A stretch of DNA of 64,000 bases from Tetranychus cinnabarinus (lineage: Eukaryota; Arthropoda; Arachnida; Trombidiformes; Tetranychidae): the NCBI GenBank assembly GCA_022266195.1, contig WHVY01000010.1, forward strand, positions 756,501 through 820,500, read 5' to 3'. The first letter of the stretch is position 1. Each line of letters starts with the position of its first letter. The notes beneath the pieces were generated by a model. It was not told where the DNA came from, made no database searches, and saw only the letters and a program-made list of their open reading frames with translations. The position numbers and the translations under genes were made by a program. Below are positions 13,501 through 26,380 of the stretch, one piece after another.

Positions 13501-16500
13501 AATTGTTAACAAATTATCATCATTATCCTTGTCCCATTTCACCAGTCAATATTTTTGTCCAATTGTTGATGGTTTTAAGATGAGTTAAGATGACTTTGAA
13601 GAGGAGGAAAATAGATAAACAGTTTTAATTTAATCATCAGCAATCCTCCTCTTCACTTACAGATGACAACAATCAACGACATTTGATGACAATAGCAACA
13701 ACCATTAATAAATTTGCTTATTATGGGTTGTTTCACTGTAAAAATAAATTGTACAGCTTTAAATATTTCATTTTTGTTATATTGTTTTCACTCTGCAATA
13801 CTTGAAATATGATGGAAAAGGATTGTTCATTCAATGGTTCTTACGATTCTGATGATTCTGATGTTATTGTCGATGATGATGATTAAGATGGCCTACTATA
13901 CTAACCACTTGATTAAGGTTTTACAAAAATTTCCGCCAATATTAACTGAATTAGATCAATTGTTGTTTGACCAGAAATTGAAAAGACAAGCAATACTTTC
14001 CCATTGATTGTCATTGTTATTGTCCATTGATAATGATTTTAATCATTGATGATGATTTGCCAATGATTAGGCAACAGTTCAGAGTTTAGCTTTTCGCAAA
14101 AATTAAATTGATAAACCTTTTACTACCAACAATTTCAATTGATTGACCGGATGAATACAACTTGTTTTCACTATTTGATTCCCTTTTATTTCAATTAGGT
14201 TGCATTTGTTGATGATTGAGATGATTATGAGAACCTGAAAGGTTACAATTGTTGTTACCAAACATTTTCATGTTAACACAATTTCCTGTTCATTATTCAC
14301 AATTATTAACTATCAGACTGATTGTCCATGTTTCAATCCATGATTACAATTAAGTCTCAATTTTTTGCACTCTTGTCCACCTCAAAGATTAGACTCAAGT
14401 ATGGCTAAGTTGAATACGATTTTGGGTATCAATTTAACTCAATTTATCGAAGCTGTTTTGTTAATTAAATCAGCTTTCATTGATTCCATTGCAGGTTATT
14501 GAGATTAAAATCGATCCACATTTAAATCATTTGAATGGACGTTTTATTGGAAATTGTTGTCTGCATAATTTACAGATCATAAACTAATCAATCAAATGTA
14601 TATTATTATCATTTTCAATCAGATATATCTATTCATATTGATATTTTTATATCAAAAGATCTTAAATTGTAAAAAGCAATTGATTGTAAAATTATAGCTC
14701 AAGCTATTTCAGTAACAAAACACCTTTAAATTAGTGTAACAATCATCATTTAAGATCAACCTTTTATTGATAAATTGGGCAGTTTTTCATTTCTCATCAT
14801 TACCCTGTTTTAATGAACCATTGAAATCAATATTATGACCGATTTATTTGTTAATTATCGTGATAATCTAATTTTGCCCTTTTTCTCGTTTGAAAATCCC
14901 TCTTCTTTTTCTAATGGAAAGACGAATGTTAGTGATCCCAGCTGATAGCTTAATGATGATCAGTTACGACTTTTACATTGTTATTTTATTATAATATCAT
15001 CAATTATAATCATTCATTTTCGTTAATTGTTATTATTTAAATTCAATTATTCTCTTGAATATCTACATCTAAATAATCGTGATTTACAGAATTATGTTTG
15101 ACGTTATATCTACTATAAATATCAATACAATGTGCGTTGTCTGTTTTAAGCAGTCACTCTTGGGGTCATTAAACCGTCCTTCAATGTTTTCATCTTAATC
15201 TTCACCATTACCTTTATCATTTTCATGATAATCATCATCATCACCTTCCGTTTAATTTTAATCCAAACGATCATGTTTATTATAAATATAAAATCTTGAG
15301 GTAATTATAATGTTGATCACTTTAAGTTGAAATTGTTCACTTTTTTGGATATTTTCGATTTTAATTTTGTTTTGTTTTTACTTTGTTTTTTTTGTGTTTT
15401 GCTCTTTCCAAATGTTCACCTTTTCCCCTTGATTTACAACTTGATTTATAATTATAATTATACAAATATACAAAGAAGATAACAATCTAATTCTCTATAA
15501 AGTGTTTCCATCAATTTCATTTCGTTTTTTATTCTTCTCGCTTTCTTCGTTTTCTTTATCAACACCAGTTTCACCATTCAATAATAGTTGATGATTTTGA
15601 TCAGTGTCTTGGATTAAAAATACTGTGAATTGATGATTATGCTGTTTTCACTCAAAATAAAACTTTATTTGATGAAACCTGAGGCTAAATAATACTAATT
15701 TACTTGATTGGTTTATCGAAGTTCATTTCTTTTTATAAAATGTTTCCTTTCATAACGCATTAAGATATTGACTTCTTTTCAATACAATTTTGTCTTAATC
15801 CTTTCATACCTAACGACTCATATCTGCTATGTTAACAAATTAGCTTCCGTTTCTTAATTATTGATCTGTTGTTGGCAGGCTAGTCAACCTTTTCAATCCA
15901 ATTTCATGTAATCATTGTATTCAATTGTTTCGGACATTTACAACACACATTCACATATTGATCTGGTTTCTGAACCAGTTTCGGTATAATCATTAAAAAT
16001 TATTGATAAACTCAGTTTAATAATGTTTTCACTTTGATTCAAAATAAACATCATTTCCCATTACTCGAGTAATCTCTACAATAGCTGTATTACTCATGTT
16101 GTTGATTAAACAAAATATGTTTAATCTGTTTAGTACGAGTTTCTTAAACATTTTTCCAGGCAAATCGATTTGATTGAGTTGATTACTTTTCAAATTGCTT
16201 TCGATGATGAATGCCGTTACCAACTAACTTGACCACTATTGCCCTTTCTCATTATTATTACATTTTATTTAATTTTATGTTGATTTTAATAATATGATTA
16301 AAGTTTATATTTAACTCAATTTCTAATCAATGCTTTTTCTCATCTTTTATCATTATTATTGTAGGGAGTGGTTTTCGTGATTGCCTTAGCATGCAAATTG
16401 GCGTCATGTGAAGTTTATTATGATCAGTCTGGTTATGGTTATGGTGTTAACCCAAAACCATCAGGTTCTCCTGATGATGAAACTTTGTCCTCGGTAAACG

Positions 16501-19500
16501 TACCCTCAAAAGAGCCTATTAATTCTCAGGAATCCAAGCCTAAAGCTTACCTGGTCCGACTGAAGCCTAAAGATGATCTGGAATCAAGTGCAATTCCTAA
16601 TAAAAAATCAAAGTTTCTTCTGCTTCTTCGATTACCTGAAGATCACGAAGAAACTCAAGCTACTTCTTTAACTTCAGAAGTTCAGCAGAAAGATGAATCA
16701 GGTTATCAACAATCGGATATCCCTACTCAAGATAATTTTGCACCTTCTTTAATTCAAACACCTTACTCGTCCTTTGAAAATCAAAAAGATGAATCTGGTC
16801 AATATCGACAACAACCTGAACCTCAACAGTATCAACAACAACCACAATATCAGCAGCAACAGCAACAAGAGGAAGCTGTTATACCTCAACAAAATGATTC
16901 TGGTTATCTTCAACCATTGCAAACCGATGGATATGGTCAATCACAAAGCAATGAACAAGCTCAACAAAAGGATGAAACTTACAGTCAGCAACAACCCCAA
17001 CCTCAGCCTCAACAGCAGCAACAGCAACAACAACAACAATATGATGTCACTGAAGATTTTGATAAACAAGCCAAAGATGATTCAGGTTATCAACAACAGT
17101 CATATTCACAACAGCAAGATTCTGGGTATGGATCTGTTTCTGCTGCATTCCCTTCTCAGACTCAAACTTCAGCATTTAAGAATGGCTTCAGTCCTTTACC
17201 CAACTACGAACGTCCACAAGTACAGCAACAAATGCCTGCTGTAGATTCAGTCAAAGGATTAAGAAATAACTTTTTCCGGGCTCCTGTTCTCCAAGACACA
17301 CAAAAAATCACCAACACTTATGGCTCAAACGATTTTCAATCACGAGAAAATGAATCATTTGAAGGTCAACTCGAGCAAGTAAAAAATCCTGCTACTAAAT
17401 CTCAACCAGCATCTCAATCCACTTATGGACTCAATTCCGGAACCAAAACTTCAACTTACTCAGAAGTTAACCGAGATGCCACCAAAGGTTCTTTCCAACC
17501 TTCATTTTATCCTTCATCCGATTCAAGTCGTAAATCAGCTACACCAACAATTCATAGCTCTTATCCAAGCCAACAATCTCCTATGAAAAGCCCAGCTCAA
17601 GTTTATGCACAACAACAACAACAGCAACAACAGCAAAAACAACAACAGGAAATTGAACCAGCCAGGAAGACTATTACTAGTCCTGTAAAAGACTTCTATG
17701 GCCAGTCAGCTCAACCCGAGTCTAATTCTTACGGTAGCCAACAAGGATTTTCATCAGAATATGGATCCAACGAAGAATCCATAAAATCTGCTTCCCCAGT
17801 TAAAGACTCATCTAGTTATGGAACTAAACAAGAAGGAATTAAAACTCCTCCTAAACAATCATATGAAAATGTTCAATCAAGTCCTATTGTGAATGATTAT
17901 TCAAATACTTTCAACAACCCACAATCTTTCTCTCAAGCACCAATTTCTTCCTCATTCACACCTAGCTTTGGCTATGGAGTTCAGCAACAGTTGCAAGAAC
18001 AGCCACAGCAACAGGTTAAGCAAGACGATTACAATCAAGCTGTCCAAAATAATGAAGATTTGCAAGAGAAAGATGAACAATCTGAATATTCACCAGAACA
18101 ACAAGAAAATGAAGAGCCAGAGAAGAAAATGCCCGTTCTTTTAGTCCCAGTTCCTCCTGAATCAAGCCCTTATGCTCCAAGTGATAATCAAAAAAAGGAA
18201 AATTACGATTCACAACAACAACAACAAACTTATGATTCACAACAGAAAAGTGAGTCTGATTTCCAACAATCATCTGGATCATTAGGAAATGATGAATCAA
18301 GTTACAATGCACCAGTCAAAGGTCAAGCCCCTATTTCAAACTATGAACAATCTACACAAACTGTCCAAACTGATTCATACGGCCAACAACCATCATCTGT
18401 TGGACAAAAATCACCATCACTACGATTCCCAACCAAATCTTCAATCAAAACTCAGCAGCCTATTCAATCTTCATCTGTTTATAATTCTGGCGTATCTTCT
18501 TCATCTGTTAAAGGAGGACGAGCTCCACAACAATCAAGCTACAATAATGATTATTCCAGTGGATTCCAGGCTGCACCAAAAGATACTAAATCTGCAAAAC
18601 CATCTCCAAGCTTAGACAACTCCTATTCTTCTACAACCAAAGGTGGACAAACTTCTGATGAAGGGTTTTCAAACGAACAAAAACCCTCTGTAAAAGGATC
18701 AAATCAGCCAACCAAAGGTAATGCTGTGCAGTCAAGTTATTCTGCTGCTCTTCAACCGCCAGTTAAAGCTGCCCGAGCATTCCAACAATCAGCTGGATAT
18801 TCGTCAGAAGTCAAGTCAACCAAAGGTGTCTCAGAATCTTATTCTAAACCATCACAAAGTCCAGTTGAATCTAACTTTAATGATTATCAAGCAGCTCCTG
18901 TACAACAACAATCTCAACCTGAGCAACCCCAACAACAAAAGCAGACTCAAGCTGATTTAGGATACAATTTACGAGCACCAACTAAAGGAGGACGAGCTCA
19001 ATCACAACAATCAAATACGGAGTCTAGTTACTCATCAAACTCTCAAAGTTCATTCAACTCTGATTACCAAACTTCATCTGTCAAAGGAGGTGCTACTTCA
19101 CAGCAACAAAATTCCTATCCTCTTGGATTTTCTTCTGCGTTTTCATCTTCCCCTGCTCAACAAACCTCTGGTTATGGATCATCTTTTTACCAAAGCTTAC
19201 CTAGTGGTGTCAAAGGGAGCCAAAATAGTCAAATCCAACAACAACAAAGTGATGCTGAATCACTACCAAATCAAACCTTACAACCAGCATTTGCTTCATT
19301 TTCTGCATCTGTAAAAGGGTCTGCTCCAGTAGCACCACAGACTCAACAAAATTTTGATGATGGTTACTCTTCAGGATTCCAAGCTCCAATTGCTTCATCA
19401 GCACCTGTTCAACAGACTCAATCTGAGCGAGGATACAGTTCTGTACCTCAATCATCAGGAGTAAAAGGTGGTCAACAAGTTGCAAGCTCTTACGAACAAT

Positions 19501-20297
19501 CTCCTCTGCCAAATGTTTCAGGAACTAAATCAAGTTTAAATCAACCAAAAGCCCCACTTACTATTCCAAATTATCGAACAAAAGCAGGCAGATCTCAATT
19601 AAGCTCAACTAAATCATCAAAGACCGCACCTTCTAATCAAAAGTCACCAATCTCATCTTATCCATCTTTCCCTATTTCCCAACAAACCCAACCAGAACAG
19701 CAGCAAGATACCAAAGGCGCTGTTAAACCACAACCACAACCAAATACAAAAACTGCACTAAAAAATCCATCAACATCTTATTTACCAGCTTTGTCACCAC
19801 CCAGTGCAACTAAATCGACATATTCTGCTCCACCGCAATCAAAATCACCACAACAGGATTCATCTTACTTTCCGTTACCAGTAAATTCACAACAGCAACT
19901 TCAGTCACCTAAAAACGCACCTTTAACTCGAGGTTTACCTCCTCCACCAGCATTGGTTGCTCGATCTCGACCATCCCAAAGCTTTAATTTCCCATCTTCA
20001 CAATCACAGGTCCAACCATCATCCGAATCCTATCCGTCATATTCTGCTAGTTCAAACACTCCAGTATTTGATGACGAAGAAGATGCAATGTCAATAACTG
20101 CTGATGATATGGGCGCTTATGGGTTACGAACAAATTCACCTTATGATGCTACAGCAGCTTCTGCAACAAGTCATCTAAGAGCCGTTGAACAACCCCAAGG
20201 ATCTGGAAGAGTCGTTCTTTTACTTTTTAATAAAGAACATCCTCATTCTCAAGCATCTCGAATGTCTTTGAGTCCTAATTCTCGAGGCATTTATTAA
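10552..20297 (+). CDS. Secreted Gln/Ser/Pro-rich repetitive protein, 1313 aa, 9-nt first coding exon
   Basis: The large exon 16365-20297 has no ATG at its 5' end; it follows a clear acceptor (ATTATTGTAG). The sequence ATGAAACTG followed by GTATGT at 10552-10560 supplies the start: joined, the protein begins MKLGVVFVIALACKLASCEV, a good signal peptide, with no frame shift. The mature protein is low-complexity: Q runs at about residues 160-230 and 430-450, YGYG near the N-terminus, and from about residue 650 to 1060 a degenerate repeat with SVKGG(R/Q)A followed by a Q/S block, present roughly ten times. Short hydrophobic strips (FLLLLRLP, VLLVPVP, RVVLLLF) recur near the N-terminus, middle and C-terminus. 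A tiny MK-type exon followed by a long intron is common in arthropod cuticle and other secreted structural genes. A structural extracellular, cuticle or silk-like role is inference; I do not recognise a named family. Confidence 0.8.
10561..16364 (+). other. 5.8-kb first intron of the secreted repetitive protein gene
   Basis: Bounded by GTATGT and TTGTAG. It is AT-rich, with many ATCATCA and TTAATCAATT words and no convincing exon on either strand; small frames such as 12831-13034 lack support. Long first introns like this often hold enhancers, but no specific site can be named. Confidence 0.6.
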
Positions 20298-21236
20298 ATA
20301 TAATATAATCATTTATCTCATTTATTCCTATTCATCTCACCTCTACTTCATCAACACAATCTCACGTATCTCATCTACAGAACCAATTTAAATTCTCATC
20401 ATAATTCTCATCATTCTAGGTCTCATTTCATAACAAACATCTTATTCGTTGATAATTTAAATGTCAGCGAATTTATTATTTTTGCTTTGCTTTCTTTGAA
20501 AAAGCCACTCTTCAAATCACTTTTTTGTATTTTTTCCACCATCTTTTGCTATGACACCATTAAAATGGAAACATTTTTGTTAAGAATCGTCGGTTGCGTC
20601 TTAATTTTTATAAGGTTGAATCAATCAATTTGAATTTATCCTAATTTTTTACTAAATAAAAAAACCAGACTGTAGTACTAAATAGTCGCGTAAAATGGTA
20701 AAAAGAGTCAATTAAGGCAATGAAATTAGTTGTAGACAATTGAAATTATTATTACGGGTGAGATTTTTTGAACATATTTGTCACAAAAAAACAATTTTCT
20801 CATGAACTTGAACTTAAATAATTGTTCTGTACAATTGGAAGAATAAGATGACAATTTTCAATTTGATTGGAAGATTTGAAGAATTAAATTTACAGAAAAA
20901 TGTAATAAACAACAGAATTTTGAAAATATTCAATATTTGATCAATAATTGGTAATACACCGTATTTTGCCGGATTACCATATTCTGATTCTTTTAGCTCT
21001 TTGCATCATTAAAATGAATTAATAATGGTTGTATTAGTAATTGCATTTAAATCACAGCAGAAAGTTGACGTTTGTGGAATGAAATGATTATTGGATGTCC
21101 TGAATGTTCTTCCCGAAGTTTAAGATCATATTTACACTGACAAAGACAGGAAAAACTATGAAAATATGTATACATCTGTACAATGGAAGTATGAGGATGA
21201 CAATATGGAACACATCAATGGGCAAACAGTGAAATG
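20298..21236. other. Convergent 3' intergenic region
   Basis: Lies between two convergent stops. It must hold the 3' UTRs of the secreted protein gene and of the ENT-like gene. An AATAAA on the plus strand at about 20654 is a candidate poly(A) signal for the former. No other feature seen. Confidence 0.5.
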
Positions 21237-23486
21237 TTATTTAACAAAATTTGAGACTGTGTTGTTATTGAACTTGAATTGATTTTCTTGAGCACAAAGT
21301 ACGGAAGCTGGATTTTGGGGCCCAAGAAGGTAATCAAGTAGGTAAGCTGCAGCGGACCCAGTTGTAAGACCTAATGAGTAGGAAAGAGTCATCAGGTTTC
21401 CAGTAAGCTCTTTCAATTTGTAACTAACTTTTGATGGAGCAAGTATCATAGGTAATGATCCAACGATACCATTTGTAAATCCAAGGAGTGATGAGAAAAA
21501 TAATGGCCAAATGATCGACCGAAAAAAAGGTGCTGATCGTGGAGCAGCACATAGGGCCAAACACGGGATGAGGAGGAAACGTATGGAAGAGATGATTATG
21601 AGATGAATAGGTTTGAGATAGTAAGCAAAGGATGCCACAATTTTACCAATAAAATCAGTTAGATTAAAAGTTGCCATCAATATTACTGGCATCCATGTTT
21701 CGAGAGAGCAATTTATTATTTCAGATTCAATTCCGGGAAAAAGTGATAGAGTTACTAAGTAGGCCATACAAATGGAAACCATGTAAGGCCAAATTAATTG
21801 GCTGATTTTGAAGCGTACTTGGATTCCAGTGATTAAACGTTTACGCCATGCTTTCCAATTGTAACTATTGCAGCATGAATGATGATGAAAATTAAACAAA
21901 CCAGAAGAAGTTTCTTTGAATGTAACTGATGAGAGTGTTGGTGGGGTAACCTCAAGTTTGGTATCATCATCAATAATTTCTTCAATCAAATCACCATCCG
22001 AGTTCCAACTAATTGGATCACTGAGATCATTTAATCCTGATTTCCATTTTTTTCTATCACTAAAAGTTGAGAGGACACTCTTTTTTGAAATGGAAGCCGG
22101 TGTTGTATTGACAGAAGTTGTCGAGGTTTTTGCTTCTCGTTTCCAAGATGGTTCAGGTAACACAGGTGGAACATAATTTGCCAAGTCTTCTTCATCAATA
22201 CCAAAGGGCATATCAAATTCAGTTGAATCTGAATGTGCAACCCAACGCTTTTTATTATAATCACCATCAGACATTATTGGCGATCCTAACGGAACCAAAG
22301 AGGTTGGGCCAAGAATTGATCGTTCGGTGATACTTCTTTGGTCGGTTTCTAAATAGTCAACCAATGATAATCCTTCAGAGTGACCACGATGGCCTCCTTC
22401 AATCAAATCTTTTGTTCTTTCTGATTCCACCTCTAATATATTAGATCTTTTATGAGCTTCTTTTGATTTCGACCGTGTTTTAGAGCAAAGAGTGAGATAA
22501 TATCGAACAAATGCGGTCTTTTGTAGATAATTATGTATAAAAATGCAACAACCAATCAGTACAATAGATAGACCAAAAAATAAGAGAGTATTTACGCGTT
22601 CATCAGAAAATACGAGCTTTGTTACAATACGATTTATTGATACAATCAGTCCAGCTGCCGATTCTCCTGTCATAACTGCCTGAGTATAACGAGTGGGTAA
22701 CATCGAAGTGTAACCATAAAAAGAAGACTGTTGAATTGTGCATCCAAAGGCTATGACACCGACAGCAGAAAGAATCAATGAGTATGCCGTGGCTTGGGTG
22801 AAGGGGCAAAAGGCGATTTCAAAAGTTGCAACCGCTGTGAGTGTTCCAAATGAAAGAATGTAACCGAAATTGATTCGCCAAAAGAGTGGTACAAGTTCAA
22901 CCAAAAGATTGTTAATGCAAACCGCTAAGCAAGCAGACAGAATATAAACAAATGAAATGTCAAACATAATTGGTGTTCCCGGAAAATGATCTTGAAAATA
23001 GTCAACAGCAATTACAAAAGAATTGTAAGGAAGAAGAAAACCCACACCGGCCAGTAATAAGCCAAAATAAACTCCATTAAAAACATCGACAGGAGGTGAG
23101 GAGCACGGGGATGAAGATGGGTAAGCTCTTGTTCCATCAATGTTAGAGGTAATGTTTGTATCGGTGGGATAAGAGTGTTGATGATTTCCATTTAGGAAAG
23201 CTGATGATGAAGATAGAGTTTGATGATCAGAAGATGATAATAGATGATAACATAATCTTGGACCAGGGGATGACTGTAAGCAAGCTTCATCATCTGCTGT
23301 ATCTTCTTCTGAAATGATATTCTTTAATCGAGGTTTGTCTGTCCGCCTTGAAGGTCCAGAGGAACCGTCAACTGATGGTGAAGAAGTCACAGAAGCTGGT
23401 AATGTTTGTTTTCTTGATTTTCGCATGTAACGGAACTTTGGTGCTTTCCATTTACCTTTTGCGAGTAACAGGTGCCCACAACTCAT
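21237..23486 (-). CDS. SLC29A4-like: Equilibrative nucleoside transporter, ENT4/PMAT type
   Basis: A single uninterrupted frame of 749 residues starts at the ATG 23486 (MSCGHLLLAKG); an AG acceptor just upstream suggests a 5' UTR intron. About 135 N-terminal residues are cytoplasmic and Ser-rich. TM1-6 follow (VYFGLLLAGVGFLLPYNSF.., FGCTIQQSSFYGYTSMLP, AVMTGESAAG), then a long cytoplasmic loop of roughly 230 residues with acidic and Ser-rich stretches, then TM7-11 (LIWPYMVSICMAYLVTLSLF onward), ending shortly after the last helix. The TM1 and TM4-5 sequences track vertebrate ENT4 (PMAT), which carries monoamines, other organic cations and adenosine across the plasma membrane. The TM5 Glu (MTGES, residue 275) tied to cation preference in PMAT is present. 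The long loop is unusual for ENTs. Substrate is inferred. Confidence 0.88.
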   Translation of the reverse strand: MSCGHLLLAKGKWKAPKFRYMRKSRKQTLPASVTSSPSVDGSSGPSRRTDKPRLKNIISEEDTADDEACLQSSPGPRLCYHLLSSSDHQTLSSSSAFLNGNHQHSYPTDTNITSNIDGTRAYPSSSPCSSPPVDVFNGVYFGLLLAGVGFLLPYNSFVIAVDYFQDHFPGTPIMFDISFVYILSACLAVCINNLLVELVPLFWRINFGYILSFGTLTAVATFEIAFCPFTQATAYSLILSAVGVIAFGCTIQQSSFYGYTSMLPTRYTQAVMTGESAAGLIVSINRIVTKLVFSDERVNTLLFFGLSIVLIGCCIFIHNYLQKTAFVRYYLTLCSKTRSKSKEAHKRSNILEVESERTKDLIEGGHRGHSEGLSLVDYLETDQRSITERSILGPTSLVPLGSPIMSDGDYNKKRWVAHSDSTEFDMPFGIDEEDLANYVPPVLPEPSWKREAKTSTTSVNTTPASISKKSVLSTFSDRKKWKSGLNDLSDPISWNSDGDLIEEIIDDDTKLEVTPPTLSSVTFKETSSGLFNFHHHSCCNSYNWKAWRKRLITGIQVRFKISQLIWPYMVSICMAYLVTLSLFPGIESEIINCSLETWMPVILMATFNLTDFIGKIVASFAYYLKPIHLIIISSIRFLLIPCLALCAAPRSAPFFRSIIWPLFFSSLLGFTNGIVGSLPMILAPSKVSYKLKELTGNLMTLSYSLGLTTGSAAAYLLDYLLGPQNPASVLCAQENQFKFNNNTVSNFVK

Positions 23487-26380
23487 TTTCACTGTTTTAA
23501 TATAATAAATAAAACTAGTTTATGGCTAAATTGTTCATCTTGATAACCAAATAATAAATTCAAATCTATCTTCTTCTCAAGTGGCTTCTATGATTACTTT
23601 TGGTTGATGATAAAAACAATAATAATGATAACGGCTGACGTTGCACAATTGTATTATAACCATTGTCACAGTTAAATTTGACAATCATCATTGTGTCATT
23701 ATAAGCATAAACATAAACACAAACGATGTGTTTACCTCCTCATCATATTCTCACTCATTATTTTAACTATATCTGGTAAGGTACAGTATATGATGTTGAT
23801 TCACAAAAAAAGATACCAATTAAATATTTAACCGATGTGAACAGTTTACAATGAGATTAAAAAATAGAGCATCATATTCAAGGCACTGGTTTGCCAATGG
23901 TGTTTGTGTTTTGTACCAATTGGTAAAGATGTCGATTAAAATTGATGATGATGATGACACCGATGTTTGATTTATGGCGATGATGATGGCGATGAAACTA
24001 GTAGAAAAAGTGATGAACTAAACAAGTATAACAATGATTAAAATAATATTGACTCCCGATTGTTGACCTTGGACTCGTTTTGAACCATTATTTTTCACAT
24101 TACAACTGGTAAACTTGACCTGATAAACAGAGATGGAAGTATCAAGCATGCGGATGAGGTTACCATAGATTTGAGCAAATTATCGATTTTTTGTTGTCAA
24201 CTGTTACACCTTAAAGTTCACTCAATGGTTACAGTGAAGACAGTAACGTGTGCTGAAAAGAGAAAGAGAGAGAGGAAGGAGTTGGAAAGAAAAAATTATA
24301 ATGATGACAATGGTTTGATGAAAGCTGAATAGAGAGAAGAACGAGGAAGAATGAAACTATTAGTAAATAGAAATACATTAATCACAATTTGAAAAGGCAA
24401 CCTTGATAAGCCCTAGACTAAGAGTTCCCTTCTCAGGTTAGTTCTTTGTCTCATGATGAAATCACTTAGATTGATTACCATTACTTTGAGTGAATCTTTT
24501 TTGGTCTCTTAAGAGTTTTCCTCTTTAGGTAAACAATTTTACTCTGGTTTCCCTCTTTTTTTGTCACTATTCATTACAAGAAAAAATCTAAATCATTTGG
24601 TTGACTCTAAATTTATCAATTTCACTCTCCAATTAACTGTTGATTTAGGTTATTAATAATTAAACTACTTACCCATTAAGTTGATGACCAGTAAAACATG
24701 GTTAATTAAATTATTTTATGGTGATTTGGCACGAAATCACAAATTAATTTATAGTGTTTACATAAGAATTTTAGAATAGCTTCTTGCTTTATTTGTCTTA
24801 AATCAAAGATGGAAGCAAAGATTTGCCAAGACAAAGCTGGATGACACAAAGTTTATAACAATTTTACCAGCTTCTTTGTTGATCAAGTAAGGTAAGGATT
24901 GAAATATTGCTGTTTACATTGTCTAGTCTGCTGATGATTCATGAGTTCATGTGTTTTATAAAACAAAATTCAACATTGAAACCTTGTTTTTTTTCGTTTT
25001 TCAGCTTTTGTTTTTATATTTAATGTATCACTGTTTAACCAGAATGTGAATAAATTGGTTTGCTGTCTCTTCACTTTTCTATTTACCTATCAAACCGTGA
25101 GGGTTACTAGTCAATTAGAAGCAAGAGTTTTACTTGATTGATGAGCCCTGCTCTACATAACATGTTTCTGCCTGCTTGTTCATCATCATCATCGTCATTG
25201 TCATCGTCATCACCATTACCATTATTTTCCTCCTCTCAACATTACGGATGAAACGGATGGCTGCTCGGTTTTGCAAACCTAATAATATCTATTTGTTGCT
25301 TACCTTAAACTCAACTTTTTGTTTCTAAGGTGTTAACTATTAGTAAGCTACAAAATTTCACTCATTTCTCTTCCTTTCCTCTTCCATTGATTTCCCTTCT
25401 TCCCCCTCGCATATGTTTATGCATATTTATTATCATTCATTTAGATTTATATTCTCAAACACTATTTTTCCAATCAGTTTCCACCTATTATAAATGAAAA
25501 GCGAGAAATTGGAAGCTCGGTAAAAAGCAAGAAGACAGAGAAGATGAAATACAACCAAATATTAAAGGAAAGGATGATTATCATGGCGATAAAGAAAATA
25601 CAGAAATGGATCAATAGCGTGTTATAAGCCTAAGGACAGGTGGAGAGGCTTCCATGTCCTTGAGGTCATCATCATCATTTCCCTCACTCCCACTTTAATC
25701 CTCAAAGTAATTTTATTTCAACTCACTAATGTACCATAGGGAGACTGGGAGTGAAAATTTACTTTCATCAACCCAAAAAAAATGAAAAAGAGAGAGAGAG
25801 AGATTAGGCCAAACTCCCTAAACTCCAAATTTACCTTTATCTCTACACTCTTTACTCCTCTAGTTGGTCCATCAACATTGACCTGTCCATTTCAATCAAC
25901 ACATTTCATTATTGTTTGGTTTCTTAGTTTGCCTCTTCTACCCAATCTCCATCCTCTTTCTCATCATCATCATCATCATCTTCTTCTTCTTCTTCTTCTT
26001 CTTTTTAATACAAACCTGAAAGTTCCCAAATCGTGTATTTCTATTATCGATTTCTTTCTTCATCTCTACCTTTCCATTGAAAAAATTATTTACCTGGTTT
26101 TATCTTTACCTTACCTCTTCTCACTCTTACCCAAATGTTTACCTCTTATTTGCTCAATAACGGTTTCTTTTGTTGTAAGTTTGCTTTTATTATCCGGCTG
26201 TTGTTCATTATTCATCACATTACAGTTATATACTTCAATCAGCAACACTGATTAATTAATACGGTACAACCATCATGATAACATTTCATAACCCTGTTGG
26301 CTTGAATCATTAAACCTTGGACTTGATTATTCACCTGGACTCTCTACTTATCTTTGTGGTCTTAATCTTGCCTACTGTGT
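23487..26380. other. Head-to-head intergenic region with simple repeats
   Basis: Separates the divergent ENT4-like and orphan membrane protein genes, so it should contain both promoters. GAT-rich stretches occur at 23945-23995 and CAT/GTC-rich ones at 25180-25225. A 157-codon frame at 25782-26255 runs through simple repeats and is not convincing. Nothing else recognised. Confidence 0.5.
25962..26007 (+). repeat. (TCA)n-(TCT)n microsatellite
   Basis: A run of TCA repeats passes directly into about nine TCT repeats. A short GA dinucleotide run is nearby at 25789-25803. Confidence 0.85.

Noticed and set aside
16749..19512. Antisense and shifted frames of 60-156 codons across the Gln-rich exon
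   Set aside because: They are mirror products of CAA/CAG repeats (Leu/Val-rich or Asn/His-rich), with no start context or splice support.
21237..23486. Horizontal transfer of the intronless ENT-like gene
   Set aside because: Sequence follows animal ENT4 closely and base composition matches neighbours; single-exon CDS alone is not evidence.
25782..26255. 157-codon frame before the orphan membrane protein
   Set aside because: Runs through GA and TCA/TCT simple repeats; composition is low-complexity and it lies in the presumed promoter region.
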